A DNA stretch of 64,000 bases from Rosa chinensis (GCF_002994745.2 NC_037093.1:13124400-13188399), one strand, 5' to 3'; positions 37,270 through 49,468 are shown, counted from the first letter of the stretch. The notes: generated by a model from the letters alone, not told the origin. Made by a program: numbers and translations.

Positions 37270-38460
37270 GAGCAAGAGTTTTATGTCTCTCGGACAAAAG
37301 GATTTACAGGTTTGACAATATATTACCAAAAGAAGAAGACTATGGAATGGTTGGGTGCTTACTCAATGTCTCCATCCTGATCCTCAAGTTGCAACAAAAA
37401 AGCTAAATACCCTAGTAAATCCACTCTTGAATGCTGAACTTATGAATCAAACATGAAATTCCAGTACTCACGTTCAGCCATTAAAAAACTCATCCTTGTT
37501 GAGAGACCCGAGACAAGTAGTGAAGACACCATAGGTGATTCTTCGGTTATCACTCTTTTAATTAGTTTTACTTACAACACAGGGAGAGTCTATGATATCT
37601 CTGTGTGGTAAGCCCGGGCCAAGTTATTTGTGGGTTGGATGGTCGGCCGGAGTCACAGGTCCTTCGACAATATGGTATTTCACAAGAAAATTATATGCCT
37701 TGTACATTGATGAGCGAGACAATAGAGAATTAGAAGTGATGTGTTTTAATGTATCATCAACATTGGTAAGTTCAGAGGCGAAGCCATGTCAGAGTCAGTC
37801 CTAAGTCTTTCAAGGCCCCGGACGAGAGTTATTCTTAAGCCTCGTATTTGTATATTGATAAACTTGAATATAAGTCATTGTTTCTAAATTTGTCAAGAGT
37901 GCAACAAAGTCTATATAAATTTTAATTTCATAATTTTTTGAAGATCAACACAAATCAAATGAAATTTCTTTCTTAATTGAAATGAAATTAAAAAATTAAA
38001 AAATAAATTATCTTTCAATGAACATGTCAAACTCTATTGCAAAATTCCAACAACCAAAAAAACCCTTCTGCAAAACTCAACAAAATCATAAACAAAATGT
38101 GCATTAGTATTGAGGGTTAACCAAATTCATTAAAAAAAAAACATAATCTCTTTCTCATTCTCTATTGTAGTCTAAAAAAGTAGAAGACATACCTCTTTTT
38201 ATTATTTCGAAAACCCTAATTTCTGGAGATGCAACAAAAAAGAAAAGAAAAAAAAAACACGGAAGAGAAAACCATAGAAAAGAAATATCATATGCGGCAA
38301 TGACTCGATGAGCTTGTGAGAGAAGATGGATTGAGAGAGATGTGGAGGGAAAAGTTGAGAAAAGAGAGTGTCTTCTTGTTTTATGGAAGAAGAGAGAAAG
38401 ACATTGGTCACGTTGCAAAGAAAGAGAAGAAGGACCTGGGACAGAGATCCCAACTTATAT
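37000..38460. other. Intergenic region, no gene recognised
   Basis: A-runs at 37247-37269 and an open frame at 37592-37804 without any known domain. A CAGAGGCGAAGCCATG motif at about 37776 resembles a plant hAT terminus, but no matching right end or 8-bp duplication was found. Confidence 0.4.
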
Positions 38461-38640
38461 TTTAATTAAAGAATGGTGTTATTCGTAAACTCATTTTCTC
38501 TATTCACACACCCCATCTATTTTTTCTATTACTTTAATTCAATTTTTTTTACAAATTACCTTAACTACCCTCCTTTGCAATTCTTTTTTTTTTTTTCTTT
38601 CTTCTATTTGGCAAGTCAATTATCCACAAATTCTAAACCC

Positions 38641-38876
38641 TGTTTAAGTAAATCTAGAATATGTGTCTGGCCCAAACTCTAGGTTACTTAACCTAGTTGT
38701 AATAGGATTTGAATTAGAGATATTCTCAGAGATATTCATAGATATCCAATTAATTGTACGATTATCTTTCATTGTACAACTCTGATTCTATGTCTTGTAA
38801 TCCTCCATATAAAGAGGCCCCTATTATCAATGAAAGCACAATTCAATTCTCTCCCAATTTCAGTTTTCCTTAAACA
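38641..38876 (+). repeat. 5' LTR of copia copy 3
   Basis: 236 bp, TGTTTAAGTAAA...CTTAAACA, TATAAAGAGG box near 38809-38818. The primer-binding-type site TTATCAGCACGA begins at 38879. Confidence 0.9.
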
Positions 38877-39902
38877 CGTTATCAGCACGACATCCTAACC
38901 ATGAAACAAATAGTCAAACCTTGATTCAAGAAGCTAAAATCCTAAATCCGAATACAAAACCATGAAACCTTTCCTGCTTCCACCGCACAACTTGAAGCCC
39001 TCGACCCAAGGAATCCAGAACCGGTGGCAGAACCACCAGAACCGGCCAGAAACCTACCGAACCTGCCACCGGAAGCTTCAAACAACCCTATGCAAATATT
39101 CCACCGGTTCACCACCTTCCGGACCTTGAATTGCTACCAAAATGTGCTAGCAGTAGAGCTTTGATCCCAGTATTTCAGAACCGGAAGAAAAACCATGAAA
39201 ACTGGCCTAAAAGTCACTGAACCGGCCGACTGAACTTTCTGTAGAAAAATCGGCAGAGAGAAGGAAGAAAAAAGAAGAAGAAAAAAAAAAAGATCCTAAG
39301 CCGCAGCCCAGGAGCCCAAGCCGCTGACGTCAGCAGCCACATCAGCAGTTGTGCCACATCAGACCACTCCAGACTTTCCACGTCAACGACAAGTGCACAT
39401 CAACAGCTCCAGCGACAGGTCACCTCGGGCCATTTTCTGGCTACTTTTCCTGTTCCTGTCAAATTTTCCGGCGACCTATTTCAATATATTTTTTACTAAA
39501 AGTTCCCGTTTTTGAAGTTTTTATTTCTTTTCTCTTCTTTTTCCCAGGGACTTGCAAACTCCCTTCTTCTACCCCCCTTTCTTCATCATACAGGAGACAT
39601 AGTTAAGCCGAATTGTGGGGGTTCGTGCTCACTCCAAGCTTGGAGCTTGTTGGATCTCCAAACTTACAGTTTGTAGAGAATTTATGATTGACCACTTATG
39701 TCATTGTTTCGATCTAATCCAATACCTCTTGGAATTGAATTTCTTGGAAGCGATTACACTCAGAAATTCCTAATTTCTTGAAAGCGATTACGCTCACAAA
39801 TTCATAATTTCTTGGAAGCAATTACGCTTAGAAATTTTATATGTTTTCGTGGTAGCTTTTTTACGCTCCAAAACTAACCCTAATTTCTTGTTCTCTTTCA
39901 AG

Positions 39903-40990
39903 ATGAGTAACCTGAACAAATTGGACTTTGCTCCATTGGGAACAACTGGCTCTGGATATCACAGGTGGGTTTGTGATGTCTGCCAACATCTCAAGGCTGA
40001 TGGAATCCTAGATATGATTCTCGAGCCTAGCCAGGACGTGCTAACTGTTGAGCAAGCTCAAGCTTTGGAAGCAAATAGAGCAGCCTTAGAGACAAATAAG
40101 GCGAAAACCATCATCCTAATGACTCGTCATACGGATGATTCGCTCCAGTACTAGTGCATGAATGAAGAAGACCACCGAAGGCTGTGGGTCTCACTCGAAT
40201 AAAGATTTGGCAACGTCCGTGACTCCCTGCTTCCTGACCTAGAAGTGAGATGGCATAGCCTCCGCTTATGTGATTTCAAGTCAATTCTTGACTACAACTC
40301 AGAAGCACTTCTCATTAAATTCTTAATAGAATTCTGCGGTAAAGCGATCACAGATGCGATGTTGATTGAGAAGACTCTCTCTACCTTCCCTGTCTCTGCA
40401 TTGATAGTTGTTAAGAACTATCGAATCGATGTTACTGCAGGACGTATCACAAGGTTTCATGAGCTCCTTGGAGCTATGAATGTCGCTGAAAAGCATGACA
40501 ACATCCTTGTGAAGAACTATAATTCGAGATCCATGGAAACAAAGCATATTCCGAAATCCAATTATAGTTGCGCCCCTAGGAGAGGGCACCAAGAGTGAAC
40601 CCCTAATAAGGGATACTTCTGGACGTTCTAGTCCATATAATCGCTCTATTTGGGAAGGTAACCCTCAAAATAGGCGAACACGGAACCGAAGAGGTCAACG
40701 TGGAAAGAGAGAGGGAGGCAACGCCTCTGGCCATGTTGGTGGCACCACCAACACTAAGAGCCATCTAAATGACTCTTTCAAAGCGCCTCAATCAATGGAG
40801 TCTGAGCAAAGAGATGTATGTTCTCGATGTGGAGTATCCGGTCATTGGGCACACATTTGTAAAGCTCATGAAGAAATTGTCACCGCCTACAAAGCATATT
40901 GTGAAGCAAGAGAAGCTCACTATGTGGAACAAGAAGATCAATAAGATGATCAAGAGTGAAGGTTTGAAGACTACAAATCTGGCTGGGATC
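39903..40990 (+). pseudogene. Copia copy 3 gag remnant
   Basis: Starts MSNLNKLDFAPLGTTGSGYH and is closed by an in-frame TAG at 40152-40154 directly after DDSLQY, where copy 2 continues. The downstream part (NYRIDVTAGRITRFHELLGA, then MNVAEKHDNILV; zinc knuckle CSRCGVSGHWAHIC near 40820-40860) is preserved in other frames. Confidence 0.85.
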
Positions 40991-41067
40991 AATAGATGGC
41001 CAATATCGCATGCAGCTATGCTAATTCTTCTACGACCCACCGTCACTCAATCTACCTCTGCGTTACA

Positions 41068-43162
41068 CACTACTAGCAAAAAGAGCTATACACACTGATT
41101 GAAATCAGTGGGTATAAACCCTAATAGCGACTGAAATCTTTGTGGGAAGCCCAATGGCTACCCTACACTCACAGATGTTATGTCTGTTCATTTTGGGGGG
41201 GTGGTCTTTGGTCTTTCCCCACTGATATAAAAATCAGTGTGAGTTTTTTAGTGGGACCCATTAATATCTTACATTACACAAATAATATTATAACATAAAT
41301 CTAGGAATTAAAAAATCAGTGAGAAGTTGGAAACTAAACTAAAATCTGTGTGAAAGGAGAAAATGCATGTACAACAGTACCCACGTAATGATACCAGTAA
41401 TATTAAAATGAATTAAATCTCATTATTAAACACCAAATTAAAAACAAAAACTGAAAACATAAACATGGAAGTACAAATCCACAACTTCATTAAAACCCCA
41501 AAATTCCATTACATCAAAACCAAATGCACCAAATCAACAACGTTTCATGCCTTCGTACACAATCTAAAAAGCAAAAGACCACAAATTGCTCTCACATGAT
41601 TGAACACCTAAAACCTTACAAACTAGTGAAAGTATCAACCACTTTACTTCCTAAATCAAGCAAGAGATCTACGGTTTCCTTTTCAACTGCAAAGAACAAA
41701 CAATGAAGGCCCGGTATAGACAGCACCAACAACAACTAATGGGATAGTAACAACATCAAGAAACGATGTCTTCAAGAATGAGCTACGAGGACCCCTGAGG
41801 ATGATGACAAGGACAATGAAGGAGATTAGGAAAGTCAATATCATAAACATAAAAACAAGGAAGCTAACTAGCACACTAATTTTGATTTAAAACATACCTA
41901 GCGTCAGATCATCAAAACCCCTCAACAAATTTCTGAACTCTGCAACTCACACAATCAAACTAGCAAAAACCCAAATGTCTAATCTCATAAATCCCAAGCC
42001 AAATGCCAAAAATAGTAGAGAACATATACCAACTCACCTCACATCCTCCAAAACTAATTTGAGCCAGCGACTCGTGAGCCTCCTAGATCTGGAACAAAAA
42101 AGTCACCCAGACTCCCGATCTGAGCAACACAACGTTGGATCTGGCATAACCACCGCACGAATTGGTCCACTAGCCCGAGCCTAGTTCGGATTTGTAATCC
42201 CCATTAGCCCGAGGTCAGATCTGCAGCGTATGCCTCACCATATCTTCTTCCTTCGTCCTCTGAGCACCAACCCGTGACTGCAACTAACGTGGGAATCAAA
42301 AATGGATGATCACATTCAGACTCTCCTTTCTCAGGCCTGGAGAGAAAACTCTCACTTAGAAAAACGAAAAACTCAATTTCTGCTGCGCGTGCAAAAAGGA
42401 GTTAAAGAAAATAACCTACTTTGACGAGAGAGAGAGAGAGATCTGATCGTTTTAATCCTTAATTACACTGATATCAGTGTATATTAACAACAATAATACA
42501 CACTGATATTCGTGTGAGATGCAAACACATAATATTCAATTGTCTTAATTAAATACTCACACGGACGTCTGTGAGAAAGTACCAATTGCCACAGATAACT
42601 GTGTAAAAGTTAATACAGATATCAGTCACTTTTTCACATTCTTTAATACACACTGATATCAATGTGTATTAACAACAATAATACACACTGATATCCGTGT
42701 GAGATGCAAACATGTCACATCTATATATGTCAATCAAATATTCACACAGATATCTGTGGGAAAGTAGCAATTGCTACAGATAACTGTGTAAAACTTCATA
42801 CAGATATCAGTAGCTATTTCACATTCACACGGACGACAGTGTGGAAGTAATTGTAATAGATGTCTTTACGAATTAAAACTCATCTTGCAAATGATAATTT
42901 TTCTACTTTTTACAGATATCTGTGTATAAATGCTTTACACAGATATCAGTACAAACAAAATACTTAATACATACTGACATCTGTGAGAAAATCTAGACAC
43001 ACTGATTTCAGTGAGTAAATGAGTAAGCATTTTCTTGTGTGGGACCCAGTCATTCAGCTCTCACAGATGTCTGTATCTACAAGTTAAAGCCCACTGATTT
43101 TTTATTAGTGTGAGAGTTAGTGTGTTTAAAATCTGTGTGTGTTGCTCTTTTTGCTAGTAGTG
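41068..43162. mobile_element. Non-autonomous CACTA (En/Spm-type) transposon with TSD
   Basis: Begins CACTACTAGCAAAAAGAGC and ends with its inverse, GCTCTTTTTGCTAGTAGTG. The 3-bp ACA flanks both sides (41065-41067 and 43163-43165). Subterminal regions (41090-41240 and 42450-43150) contain many direct and inverted copies of ACACTGATATCAGTGT-like words, the presumed transposase-binding repeats of this superfamily. The 2.1-kb interior has only short frames, so no transposase is encoded. The uninterrupted sequence is visible at about 33170-33180 in copia copy 2. Confidence 0.95.
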
Positions 43163-45600
43163 ACAGCTAGTGACTAGGTACAAGTATCGTACTTATGCAT
43201 ATTTGAGTGTGTCATTTATGTGCCAATTGCGCCGTCACAACGCTCTATGATAGGTCCTTATAGACGAATGGGCAACTACATTGGATTTGAGACTCCAACA
43301 ATCGTCCGCCACTTAATGCCCTTGCAAAGCGATCTCATTACCGCTAGATTTGCCGGTTGTCACTTTGACGAAACAGTCTTCCCATCGTTAGAGGGAGATA
43401 AGAACACGGATGTTCAGAAGGAACGACAGGATTGTCGTGGCCTATCCCCACTATGTTTCATCTCGATCCCCGTTAAAGTGACGAGATTACACAAATATGT
43501 TGCAAACATGCCTGCAAGGAAGGACGTCCCTACGAAAGGACGCAACGCCACCCTACACGTAGGTAGGCATGGTGCCAACACCAAAGAGAGTGACACTCTA
43601 GCGTTATAGGTCATGGCCCTAGCTAGGATGCTTGGGAGGCCCGTGGGTTCGAAAGATACTTTGGCACATTCTAATCCTTTAATCATCAAGACTCAAAATC
43701 CGTCTCATGAGAATCTTCCAGATTATGGTTATCGTTAGAGGACACCTCAACGTCAGAACCTATTCCTGAGAATATAGAGCTCTTTGAAAATTACACCAGT
43801 GTACATGAGACGTGGGATAGAAACTTCATCATAATTGATGATGTAGTTGCGCATTTCGTTGCGCTTGAGTTTGTTGAGTCCAATGATATCGAATCACGCT
43901 CCATTTATGAATGAATACCAACGTAGAGAAATTTGGCCTAAATGGAAAGTTGTGATCTAGGTTAAGATCGATGGATTGTTTAACGAAGAGGAAGGTTTTC
44001 GACCCAATGCCAACACCTCCTAACATAAAACCTGTTGACTAATAAGTCTTCGTTAGAAAGCGTGACAAGAAAAAGATATGGCAATTTCACCTTATGGCGC
44101 AAGGCTTCTCATAAATCACCCTGGAATCAACTATGATGAGACATACTTTTTCATACATTGCACTCCACTACCTTGTCAGTTTGGTAGTTTCAGAATAATT
44201 GAACATGCAGCTTACAAATGTGGTCACTACATATCTCTATGGGGATCCAGATACGGAATATACATGAAGGTTCATGGTGAACTTCATTTACTCAAGTCAA
44301 GTGACTCTAGACCACGGAGCGCGTTTACAATAAGGTTGAAACGCTCATTAAAGTGACTACTTTATTGGGAAGAGATATGCCCACGCGTTTCCATAACAAG
44401 TTTCAGATTCCATCGTGGTTTATGTTGGACATGATCTTCATTGGAAGCCCTTAAAGAGTTAAGGGAAACCGTTGAACACTTGAAATCCGAGTTTGAGATG
44501 AAGGATTTTGGGAGAACACGATTATGTCTCCGTTTGGAACTTGAGAATCATGCTGATAGATGCTTAGGCATTTTGACAAGGTCAAACCTTCAAGCACCCC
44601 CATGATCGTCTGTAGTCTTGATCCTGAAAATGATCCTCTTCGTTTGAAGGATGATGACGAAGATGTGCTAGGGGCAGAAGTGCCTTACTTGAGTATAATA
44701 GACGCATTATTGTACTTAGCTCAATGCACAAGACCGGACATCTCATTTGCAATGAACTTGTTAGCTAAGGTATAGCTTTGCACCAACACAACGCCATTAG
44801 ATTGGTGTAAAAGATATATTTCGATACTTGAGATGTATGATTGATATGGGCTTGTTCTATCCCTACAGAGAGATGATGGATTCGGACCCATCACATACCA
44901 GGAATGCAGTCAACACTGGCCTGCATCCTCTATCCCCATCCAAAAACAACATGTGTTTTGGAAGGTTTTGCTGATATTGGGTATCTCTCTAACCCACACA
45001 AAGGTCATTCCCAAACTAGTTAAGTGTTCACCATGGGAAATGACTGTGATATCTTGGAGGTCTACAGAATAGACCCTAGTCGCTATATCTTCGAACAATG
45101 CAGAGATTATTGCTCTTCATGAAGTGGTTTGTGAATGTATATGGATTGGATCCATAATTACACATGTTCGAACAATTGTGGTTTGAAGTCCACCATAGAT
45201 GAGCCTACGAGCATTTAGGATAATGCTGCTTGTTTTGAACAAATGAAGCAAGGCTACATCAAAAGCGACAACACCAAGCATAATCAGCAACAACAGACTC
45301 TCCTCAAGATCAAAGTGAACTAGGTTCGATCTGAGAACAGTATGGCAGACTTGCTCACTAAGTCATTGCCTAAATTCCACTTTCGAGAAACATGTTGGTA
45401 GCATCGTTTGCGAAATTTTTTTGAACTCCAATGAACGTAGTCATTAGGGGGAGATGCAGACATCAAGGGGAGGTGTCTACATGTATGGTCTCGAAACGTG
45501 AAGGGTGGGTTGTGCTCTTTTGCCCCTTCGACCGAGGTTATTTTTGTCCCACATGGTTTTTGTTACTTGGCAAGATTTTTAATGAGACAACGAGAGGAGC
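43163..45600 (+). pseudogene. Copia copy 3 integrase end and reverse transcriptase/RNase H remnant
   Basis: The integrase C-terminal part (MIGPYRRMGNYIGFETPTIV) is at 43220-43609. RT starts near 43900 and is stopped by TAA at 44040-44042 and 44196-44198; the YVDD position near 44421-44430 is damaged. A VPYLSIIDALLYLAQCTRPD segment lies near 44690 and an RNase H tail reaches about 45400. All three main lesions are at the same sites as in copies 1 and 2. Confidence 0.85.
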
Positions 45601-45627
45601 ACCATGTTTGGGCGACACAAGGGGGAG

Positions 45628-45846
45628 TGTTTAAGTAAATCCAGAATCTGTATCTGGCCCAAACTCTAGGTTACTTGACCTAGTTGTAATAGGGTTTTGA
45701 ATTAGAGATATTCATAGATATCCGATTAATTGTACGATTATTTTTCCTTGTGCAACTCTGATTCTATGTCTTGTAATCTTCTATATAAATAGGCCCCTAT
45801 TATCAATGAAAGCACGACTCAATTTTCTCCCAAACTGCCTTATACA
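45628..45846 (+). repeat. 3' LTR of copia copy 3
   Basis: 219 bp, TGTTTAAGTAAATCC...CTTATACA, preceded by the purine tract at 45619-45627. It is slightly shorter than the 5' LTR near its right end. Confidence 0.9.
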
Positions 45847-46757
45847 AACCCTTATTTTTCTGTAAACAAAGAGTACTTCAAAACTCTTTGCAATTCTCTG
45901 TTTTCTTTTCCATCAAAAACTTCTCTAGCTAGTCATTCAATATTACGTAGAGCATCTCCAAATTTTGTTTACATCATCGGCTGTAGTGTGAAAGCTTATT
46001 GCTAGAGTGGATAAAATGTTGATTTCATATTTTGTTTGATCTGAGGATTATGCACCTAGATTAAGAATCATAAACAAACAAGCATTGAGTCTGGTGCTTT
46101 GCAAAGTATGAGGACAAACTTTGCAATTTAGATTCAGTTGGATGACATATTCCTTGTCTAATAATACAGGTCATTCCACTCAATGAAAGTACTATTTCTC
46201 CTTCATTTATAGGTAAAAAAATTTGATTTATTGTATAATGATTTTTGATTCATGATTCATAATTGAATTGCCAAATAAAAAAAATTAAAATAAAACAGAA
46301 TTACAAGAGAGAGTAGATAGGGTAATTTGTAAAAAAAATTTGAATTAAAGTAATAGAAAAATAGAGGGGGTGTGTAAATATCAGCACCTAATTAAATACA
46401 ACTTCTTTGACTTTTCAGTTTTTCTGATCAGTTTTTTTTCCTATATCATTCCAAACATGCCGTCTCAACAAACACATATATACACTAATATATACATTGG
46501 GCTCTTACAATTGGTGCCCCATTTCTTCTGTGGCCCTGGGCTATCGCTAAGGCCGGGCCTAAGCCATGTTGGGGCACGGTGGATCCCGTGCCCCAGTGAG
46601 ATTTTCATCATATTTGTTTGTGGTTTCATATTGACACAAAAGGTTGTCATGTACATGTGTCATTCTGGTTTGAGTTGAATGAGAATTGCTTGGTTAAAAA
46701 AAAATAAATAAAAAAAAATAAAAGGTTGTCGTGATGCAGTGGTAGAGGTAAATAAAT

Positions 46758-47153
46758 GTGGGGGCTGATCTCAAGTTAGAATGCTGCTACTATCAACAAT
46801 ATAATATTTTGTCCCCCTTTCATGCTGAGCTTGCAGCGCTCAAAGATGGGATAATCATGGCTCAAACCATGCAGCACTCCGAGGTCATCTTTGAAAGTGA
46901 TTGTGCTTTGTTGGCCCAAGCCATCCAGATGGTTTCACATGATATCTCTACTGTGAATGTTTTGATTGAAAAGGTTAGATCTTTATTACGAGATAATCCT
47001 GGATTTAGCATTATACATGTCAAAAGAGAAGCTAACAAGGTTGCACATCTGTTGGCTTCTCATGCTATTAGGAATAATGTAAGCCAACTTTGGTTGGTAA
47101 CAGCTCTCGAATTTATAAGGGATGCCATTCGAAACGATGTAATCGTTATCTGA
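46758..47153 (+). pseudogene. RNase H-like (RVT_3) domain fragment
   Basis: A 131-aa frame with the C-terminal two thirds of a plant RNase H-like domain: HAELAALKDGIIMAQ, then VIFESDCALLAQAI with its conserved Asp, and the end SIIHVKREANKVAHLLASHA. The N-terminal strand with the first catalytic Asp is missing. Such domains close LINE ORF2 proteins and also occur as separate host ORFs. The short AT-rich 3' flank fits a LINE remnant. Confidence 0.7.
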
Positions 47154-47256
47154 TTCAATGAAATCACAATTTCAAAAAATATGTTAATATTTTGTTTTAT
47201 TTCTTTCTGGTTTTAACATTAATACCATTCTTACTTCTCAAAAAAAAATCATTAAC

Positions 47257-47471
47257 TGTTAAAGGAAAAACACATTATATGCCTTCGTCAAAGTGATTGA
47301 CGGAGAGGGAATCAAGTAATTAGCAATCACCATCAATCAGCATGGATCAAGGATTAATCAGCATTTAATGTCATCATTGTAATTGATATTTCCGTTGTAA
47401 TTCTCTCCCTATATAAAGGGGATATAAAATGAAATGAGTAGACCAATTCCAATTGCCATTTTATTTTAACA
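47257..47471 (+). repeat. 5' LTR of copia copy 4
   Basis: 215 bp with TGTT...AACA ends and a CTATATAAAGGGG box near 47410-47422. Its sequence differs from the LTRs of copies 1-3 although the primer-binding-type site is the same. Confidence 0.75.
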
Positions 47472-48535
47472 CGTTATCAGCACGCTCAGAGCCAATAGCC
47501 AAGGGAACGATAGGAATTGTCGTGGTTTGTCCTCACTCTGTCTCATTTTGATCCCCGCACTTCACAAAGTGAAAGTGAAGTGAAAAGAATAATCGAGCTT
47601 CAGAACGCAACAGAATCGATGCCTGATGTGTTTACTGATATCATAAAAGTGACGAGATCACATATACCAGCTGCAAATGTGCCTGCAAGGTTAGAAGTCC
47701 CCAACAAGGGGCACGGTGCCACAGATAGAGGCACTGCAACCGCACTTAGTGGAGGTGTGGTTGAGGCCGCGGCTTCCCAAGGAAGAGGGGGAGGCCACTT
47801 GGTTCGATTGACACTCACCCAAGGAAGAAGAGGGTGAGTAAGGCACAAACCAATCATCAATGTATAGAATCCCTCTCATGAGATTGTCTCTGATTATAGT
47901 TATGTCCATGAATCAATACTGGAGGACGCTCCGATGTTAAAAATGATTCCAGAGAACAAAGAAATCTCAGAGGATTATGAGAGTGCGTATGAGTTGATAG
48001 AAAGATCTTCCATACACATTTATGATATATACTGTTGCTCAAGGAATCATAGAGCACGATGATATCGAACCACGCTCTATTGCAAAATGTCAACAAAGAG
48101 CAGATTGGCCTAAATGGAAAGAAACAATCCAGGCAGAATTAGATTCTCTGACAAAGAGACAGGTATTTGGTCCGGTAGTGCTAACCCCACCAAGTGTAAA
48201 GCCTGTAGGACATAAATGGGTCTTTGTCAGAAAGCGTAATGAGAAAAATGAAGTCCTGAGGTACAAGGCTCGTCTTGTGGCTTAAGGTTTCTCACAACGC
48301 CCTGGAATTGACTACGAGGAGACATACTCTCCCATAATGGATGTTATAACGTTCCGCTACTTAGTTAGCTTAGTAATTTCCGAAGGACTGGAAATGCAGC
48401 TCATGGATGTGGTTACTACATATCTCTATGGGGATCTAGATTCAGAGATATATATGAAAGTGCCTCACCATGGCTTGTGGGTGTCTCAAAGAGGACGTTA
48501 CTTATGCTTGATGATGTGGCAAATCCTCCATGCAT
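47257..48535 (+). mobile_element. Ty1/copia remnant, copy 4: LTR with internally deleted body
   Basis: The LTR at 47257-47471 (TGTTAAAGG...TTTTAACA) is followed by TTATCAGCACGC. Then, with gag, protease and most integrase missing, comes the integrase-RT spacer and the RT N-terminus (WKETIQAELDSLTKRQVFG, KWVFVRKRNEKNE, YKARLVA at 48090-48285; LMDVVTTYLYGDLDSEIYMK to 48460). Here both RT sites that are stops in copies 1-3 are open codons. A stop follows YKARLVA at 48283-48285. The body ends at the junction with gypsy sequence. Confidence 0.8.
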
Positions 48536-48599
48536 AGTGAGAGGTATCTACAAGTTGCAAGCTAAAATAGCCTGGATACCCACAATGGTTGAACCATGC

Positions 48600-49450
48600 C
48601 CCATGAAGGAGTACACTTTGCCAACAATCTCCAATCATCCAAGTTGCATCGTGCTTCCACCATGTGCCGTTGCTTTTGACATAAAGCCGGGGACTATTGC
48701 AAACTTACCCCTCTTCTTTGGCTTGCCAAGTAATGAGCCATACTTGCACCTTCAAGAGTTCAACGAAGCATGCTCGACCGTTCAACTTTTGGGTATTGAT
48801 GAAGGCAACTTGCATCTTCGGCTCTTTCCCTTTCATTGAAGGACAAAGCCAAGAAATGGTTGTACAAGTTACCCCCAAGTAGTATCCACACTTGGGAAGA
48901 GATGCAAAGGGTATTCCTCAAGTTCTATTTCCCTCCTCACAAGTCCAATTCATTGAGGAATGAGTTGATGAATTTCTGAGAGCTACCAAATGAGTCATTC
49001 TATGAGACATAGGAGAGATTCAAGGATATAGAAGGTGGTGTTCCCAATCATGGCCTCTCTAAGGTAGCAGTTCTAAGTGCCTTCTACATCGGGCTTTCAC
49101 AAGACACAAGGAGGAGAGTTGACAATACTTGTCGGGGATGTTTCATGAACAAGACCGAAGATGAAGCGATGAAGATCCTAGATGAAATGAGTGAATCTTC
49201 TCAACTCTATGATAGTGCCTTGGATAGAAAGCCAATGATGATGAAGAGTGCACAAGTACATATGAGGGAGCAAGAGCAAAGGAGAGGCATGTATAATGTT
49301 GACATTCCAAGTGTTCAAATGCAATAAGAGTTGAAGCGGATAGAAGGAGATATGCAAAAGAAGTTTGACATGATTCTACAAGCACAAGGAAGACCCCTCA
49401 ATTAAATGGCATCACCAAACCAAATTCGAGAGCCTAGTTTGGGAGTAAAA
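48600..49450 (+). pseudogene. Gypsy gag, N-terminal portion, broken
   Basis: Reads HLRLFPF, then after a frameshift at about 48835 SLKDKAKKWLYKLPPSSIHT and FLKFYFPPHKSNSLRNEL, the retrotransposon gag (PF03732-type) core of Athila-like elements. In-frame stops occur near 48978 and 49011, and again after DIPSVQMQ at 49325. Confidence 0.75.
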
Positions 49451-49468
49451 GGCATGGAGTAAGCTTGC

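Larger units (their letters stand above)
38641..45846 (+). mobile_element. Ty1/copia retrotransposon, copy 3, host of a CACTA insertion
   Basis: Both LTRs are present (38641-38876 and 45628-45846), and the perfect 5-bp repeat AACCC flanks the element (38636-38640, 45847-45851). The purine tract AGGGGGAG abuts the 3' LTR. A 2.1-kb CACTA element sits inside at 41068-43162. Compared with copy 2, about 1.5 kb covering protease and core integrase is missing at about 40996. Confidence 0.9.
38475..46388. mobile_element. Small TIR element (about 700 bp) split by copia copy 3
   Basis: The left arm at 38475-38570 (GGTGTTATTCGTAAACTC, then CACACACCCCATCTATTTTT) is inverted at 46310-46388 (reverse complement begins GGTGCTGATATTTACACACC). 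TAATTAAA occurs at 38463-38470 and 46389-46396 and may be the target duplication, although four extra bases lie between it and the left arm. Without the nested copia the element is about 0.7 kb. It has no coding capacity. Confidence 0.6.

Noticed and set aside
37772..37790. Possible hAT left end (CAGAGGCGAAGCCATG)
   Set aside because: No inverted right end or 8-bp direct repeat was found within reach, so it is mentioned only in the intergenic entry.
37592..37804. 70-aa frame as a gene
   Set aside because: No homology recognised, no splice or promoter context, and it lies among repeat debris.
41524..42184. Short frames inside the CACTA element as transposase
   Set aside because: Too short and without TNPA/TNPD-like motifs; the element is non-autonomous.
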